A stretch of DNA of 64,000 nt from the NCBI GenBank assembly GCA_029624815.1, contig JARSSH010000057.1, positions 142,014-206,013 of the forward strand. The letters run 5' to 3'. Position numbers and translations under genes: made by a program. The notes beneath the pieces were generated by a model that ran no database searches, was not told the origin of the DNA, and saw only the letters and a program-made list of their open reading frames with translations. Position 1 is the first letter of the stretch. Each line of letters opens with the position of its first letter. Below are positions 62,619-64,000 of the stretch, piece after piece. This DNA comes from Candidatus Competibacter sp. (GTDB lineage: Bacteria; Pseudomonadota; Gammaproteobacteria; Competibacterales; Competibacteraceae).

Positions 62619-64000
62619 ATGGCTCGTAATGTGCTTCGCTGCTGGTTGGCTTCGCTGCTGCTGGGATCTGCTTGCGCCCTCGCGCTGGAAGTCGGCGAGA
62701 TTCAGGTTGATTCCTCCTTGAACCAGTTGTTCGATGCCACGATTCCGCTGCCGATGCTGTCCCCGGAGGAGCTGGGCAGGATTTCCGTCAAGGTGGCGTC
62801 ACCGACGATGTTCAAGGAATTCGGCCTCGATCGGGGGGCGACGCTGGACAATCTGGTTTTTTCGATCCAGTACGATGCCGAAGGAAAGGTTTACGTCAAA
62901 GTGGTGTCGATCAAACCCATTCATGAACCGTCGCTGGCGTTGCTGTTGGAGTTCGGTTGGCCGCGCGGCAAGACGTTCCGGGAATTTACCGTGTTGCTCG
63001 ATCCCGTGCGGCGTTTGGTCGAACGGCCTGTCGGTCGAAGCAAAACCGTGCTGGATACGCCTACCGATGCCGGAACCGAATCGAATTCCGAACCGCCTTC
63101 GGCGGATATCGTCGTCAACAGAACCATCCAATACCCCGATCGATCGGGGTCTTCCCCGGAAGCGTCGTCCGCCGAGAGTTGGGTCTATCGACCGGGGGAT
63201 GTGTACGGCCCGGTCGTGTCCGGCGAGGGACTCTGGGGGATCGCGCTTAAGGTTCGGCCTGACCCCGGAATCACCCGTGATCAGATGATGCAGGCCCTGT
63301 TTCAGGCCAATCCGGAGGCTTTTACCAAAGCAGGGATCGATGGCTTGCGAAGCGGCGTCCTGTTGCGAATTCCAACTTTCCGGGAAATCGCCGATTTCAC
63401 CGGTTCCTCGGTTGCCAAACAATTAGCGGCGGCGGCGGAACAGGCGACGACGGAACAGGCGACGGCGGAACAGGCGACGGCGGAACAGGCGACGGCGGAA
63501 CAGGCGACGGCGGAACAGGCGACGAAACAGGCGGCGTCGGCGGTGGACGGTTCGGGGTCGGACATGGCGTCCGTCGGGGAAAAACCGACGAAGGTGACGG
63601 AGCCGTTGGCGGGGGCGGATGTCGGTCATTTGGCCGTATTTCCCCTGCCGCGGCCGGCCGCGCTTGAACCGGCTCCGCCGGTCGCCGAACCGGCGGAGGT
63701 TGCGGCAGCCGAACCGAAGCCCGAGACCGTCAACCCCGAACCGGCGGAGGTTACGGCAGCCGAACCCAAACCCGAGGTTCCCGAACCGGCGGAGGTTGCG
63801 GCAGCCGAACCCAAACCCGAGGTTCCCACTCCAGAACCGGTGGCAGTGATTGTCCCCGAACCCCAACCCGAGGTTCCCGAACCGGCGGAGGTTACGGCAG
63901 CCGAACCGAAGCCCGAGGTTCCCGAACCGGCGATGATTGCGGCAGCCGAACCGAAGCCCGAGGTTCCCGAACCGGCGGTGATTGCGGCAGCCGAACCGAA
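62619..64000 (+). CDS. fimV: FimV-like peptidoglycan-associated protein, 3' end beyond window
   Basis: 460 codons are visible and there is no stop inside the window. ATG 62619 follows GAGG at 8 bp and opens with a signal peptide (about residues 1-22, ending in CALALEVG). The first mature part has the FimV-type opening LEVGEIQVDSSLNQLFDATIPL and a following beta domain. A LysM-like segment lies at about residues 195-255 (VVSGEGLWGIALKVRPD, QMMQALFQANPEAF, LLRIPTFREI). Then come six EQAT-type pentads (63438-63527) and a long Pro/Glu/Ala repeat region up to the window edge. FimV/HubP proteins organise the pole, type IV pili and twitching. The first part matches; the C-terminal helical domain is not seen. 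Confidence 0.85.
   Translation, partial: MARNVLRCWLASLLLGSACALALEVGEIQVDSSLNQLFDATIPLPMLSPEELGRISVKVASPTMFKEFGLDRGATLDNLVFSIQYDAEGKVYVKVVSIKPIHEPSLALLLEFGWPRGKTFREFTVLLDPVRRLVERPVGRSKTVLDTPTDAGTESNSEPPSADIVVNRTIQYPDRSGSSPEASSAESWVYRPGDVYGPVVSGEGLWGIALKVRPDPGITRDQMMQALFQANPEAFTKAGIDGLRSGVLLRIPTFREIADFTGSSVAKQLAAAAEQATTEQATAEQATAEQATAEQATAEQATKQAASAVDGSGSDMASVGEKPTKVTEPLAGADVGHLAVFPLPRPAALEPAPPVAEPAEVAAAEPKPETVNPEPAEVTAAEPKPEVPEPAEVAAAEPKPEVPTPEPVAVIVPEPQPEVPEPAEVTAAEPKPEVPEPAMIAAAEPKPEVPEPAVIAAAEP
63438..63527. repeat. Coding tandem repeat, six 15-bp units
   Basis: Unit GAACAGGCGACGGCG repeated six times, encoding EQATA (with EQATT first and EQATK last). Near-identical units suggest recent slippage and variable copy number within fimV. 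Confidence 0.92.
63690..64000. repeat. Coding repeat array of about 45-bp units in fimV, cut by window end
   Basis: Units encode PAEV(A/T)AAEPKPEVPE with small variations and one longer insertion (PTPEPVAVIVPEPQPEVPE). At least six units are visible; the array runs off the window. Confidence 0.9.

Noticed and set aside
63302..63866. Minus-strand frames with repeated Ala-Cys-Ser-Val or Phe-Arg-Arg pentads
   Set aside because: They are antisense readings of the fimV repeat arrays.

Overview
The window is a dense, GC-rich gammaproteobacterial chromosome segment. It carries about 49 protein genes or gene pieces and shows no rRNA, tRNA, CRISPR array or insertion sequence. The first gene encodes a 2-methylfumaryl-CoA (mesaconyl-CoA C1:C4) isomerase, an enzyme of the 3-hydroxypropionate bi-cycle. 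Together with a CitE-type lyase, an E. coli-like methylmalonyl-CoA decarboxylase and exosortase-A-associated genes, this suggests a Competibacter/Accumulibacter-like wastewater bacterium, most likely Competibacteraceae. That assignment is an inference from gene content only.

Layout. 1-4035: CoA-transferase end, orphan yadG-type ABC ATPase, apbE, CitE-family lyase with its own terminator. 4303-6592: universal stress protein facing a peroxiredoxin-thioredoxin reductase pair. 6726-10897: phosphate block (Pho box, phoB, phoR, sixA-like, ppx). 10948-14278: two coupled large genes of unknown function. 14344-17806: sterol-desaturase-like protein, then hemB-hyp-aroE in one overlapping run. 17897-23605: type VI secretion remnant or island with a short fused TssB-TssC protein, vgrG, a DUF4123 chaperone and a duplicated-motif protein. 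23617-27507: repeat-rich stretch around an MmeI-like restriction-modification enzyme that carries palindromic repeats inside its reading frame. 27586-34593: exosortase-associated decarboxylase and ligase, glutaredoxin, and a beta-oxidation pair. 34716-37716: small membrane, DUF2237, PilZ and PEBP genes.

38121-55170 is a potassium region. Three tandem trkH paralogues on the plus strand are followed, on the minus strand, by a kdp locus: two tiny membrane-protein genes, kdpF, kdpA, kdpB, kdpC, a CorA-like gene and a dead 5' fragment of kdpD. A toxin-antitoxin module on the opposite strand comes next, then an intact kdpD-kdpE pair. A 16-bp direct repeat spaced 32 bp lies upstream of the kdp operon. 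The trkH copies share a 90-bp block with no differences, which points to gene conversion.

55226-64000: an acyl-CoA synthetase, a thiW-ecfAA-ecfT vitamin-precursor transporter, a three-domain ACP/acyl-adenylate/acyltransferase fusion, and the 5' part of a fimV-like gene that runs off the window. This last gene has no stop codon inside the window and contains two coding repeat arrays.

At least three families of GC-rich palindromic repeats are scattered through intergenic space and inside one gene. Functions are assigned from recognisable motifs and family memory; no database search was run.
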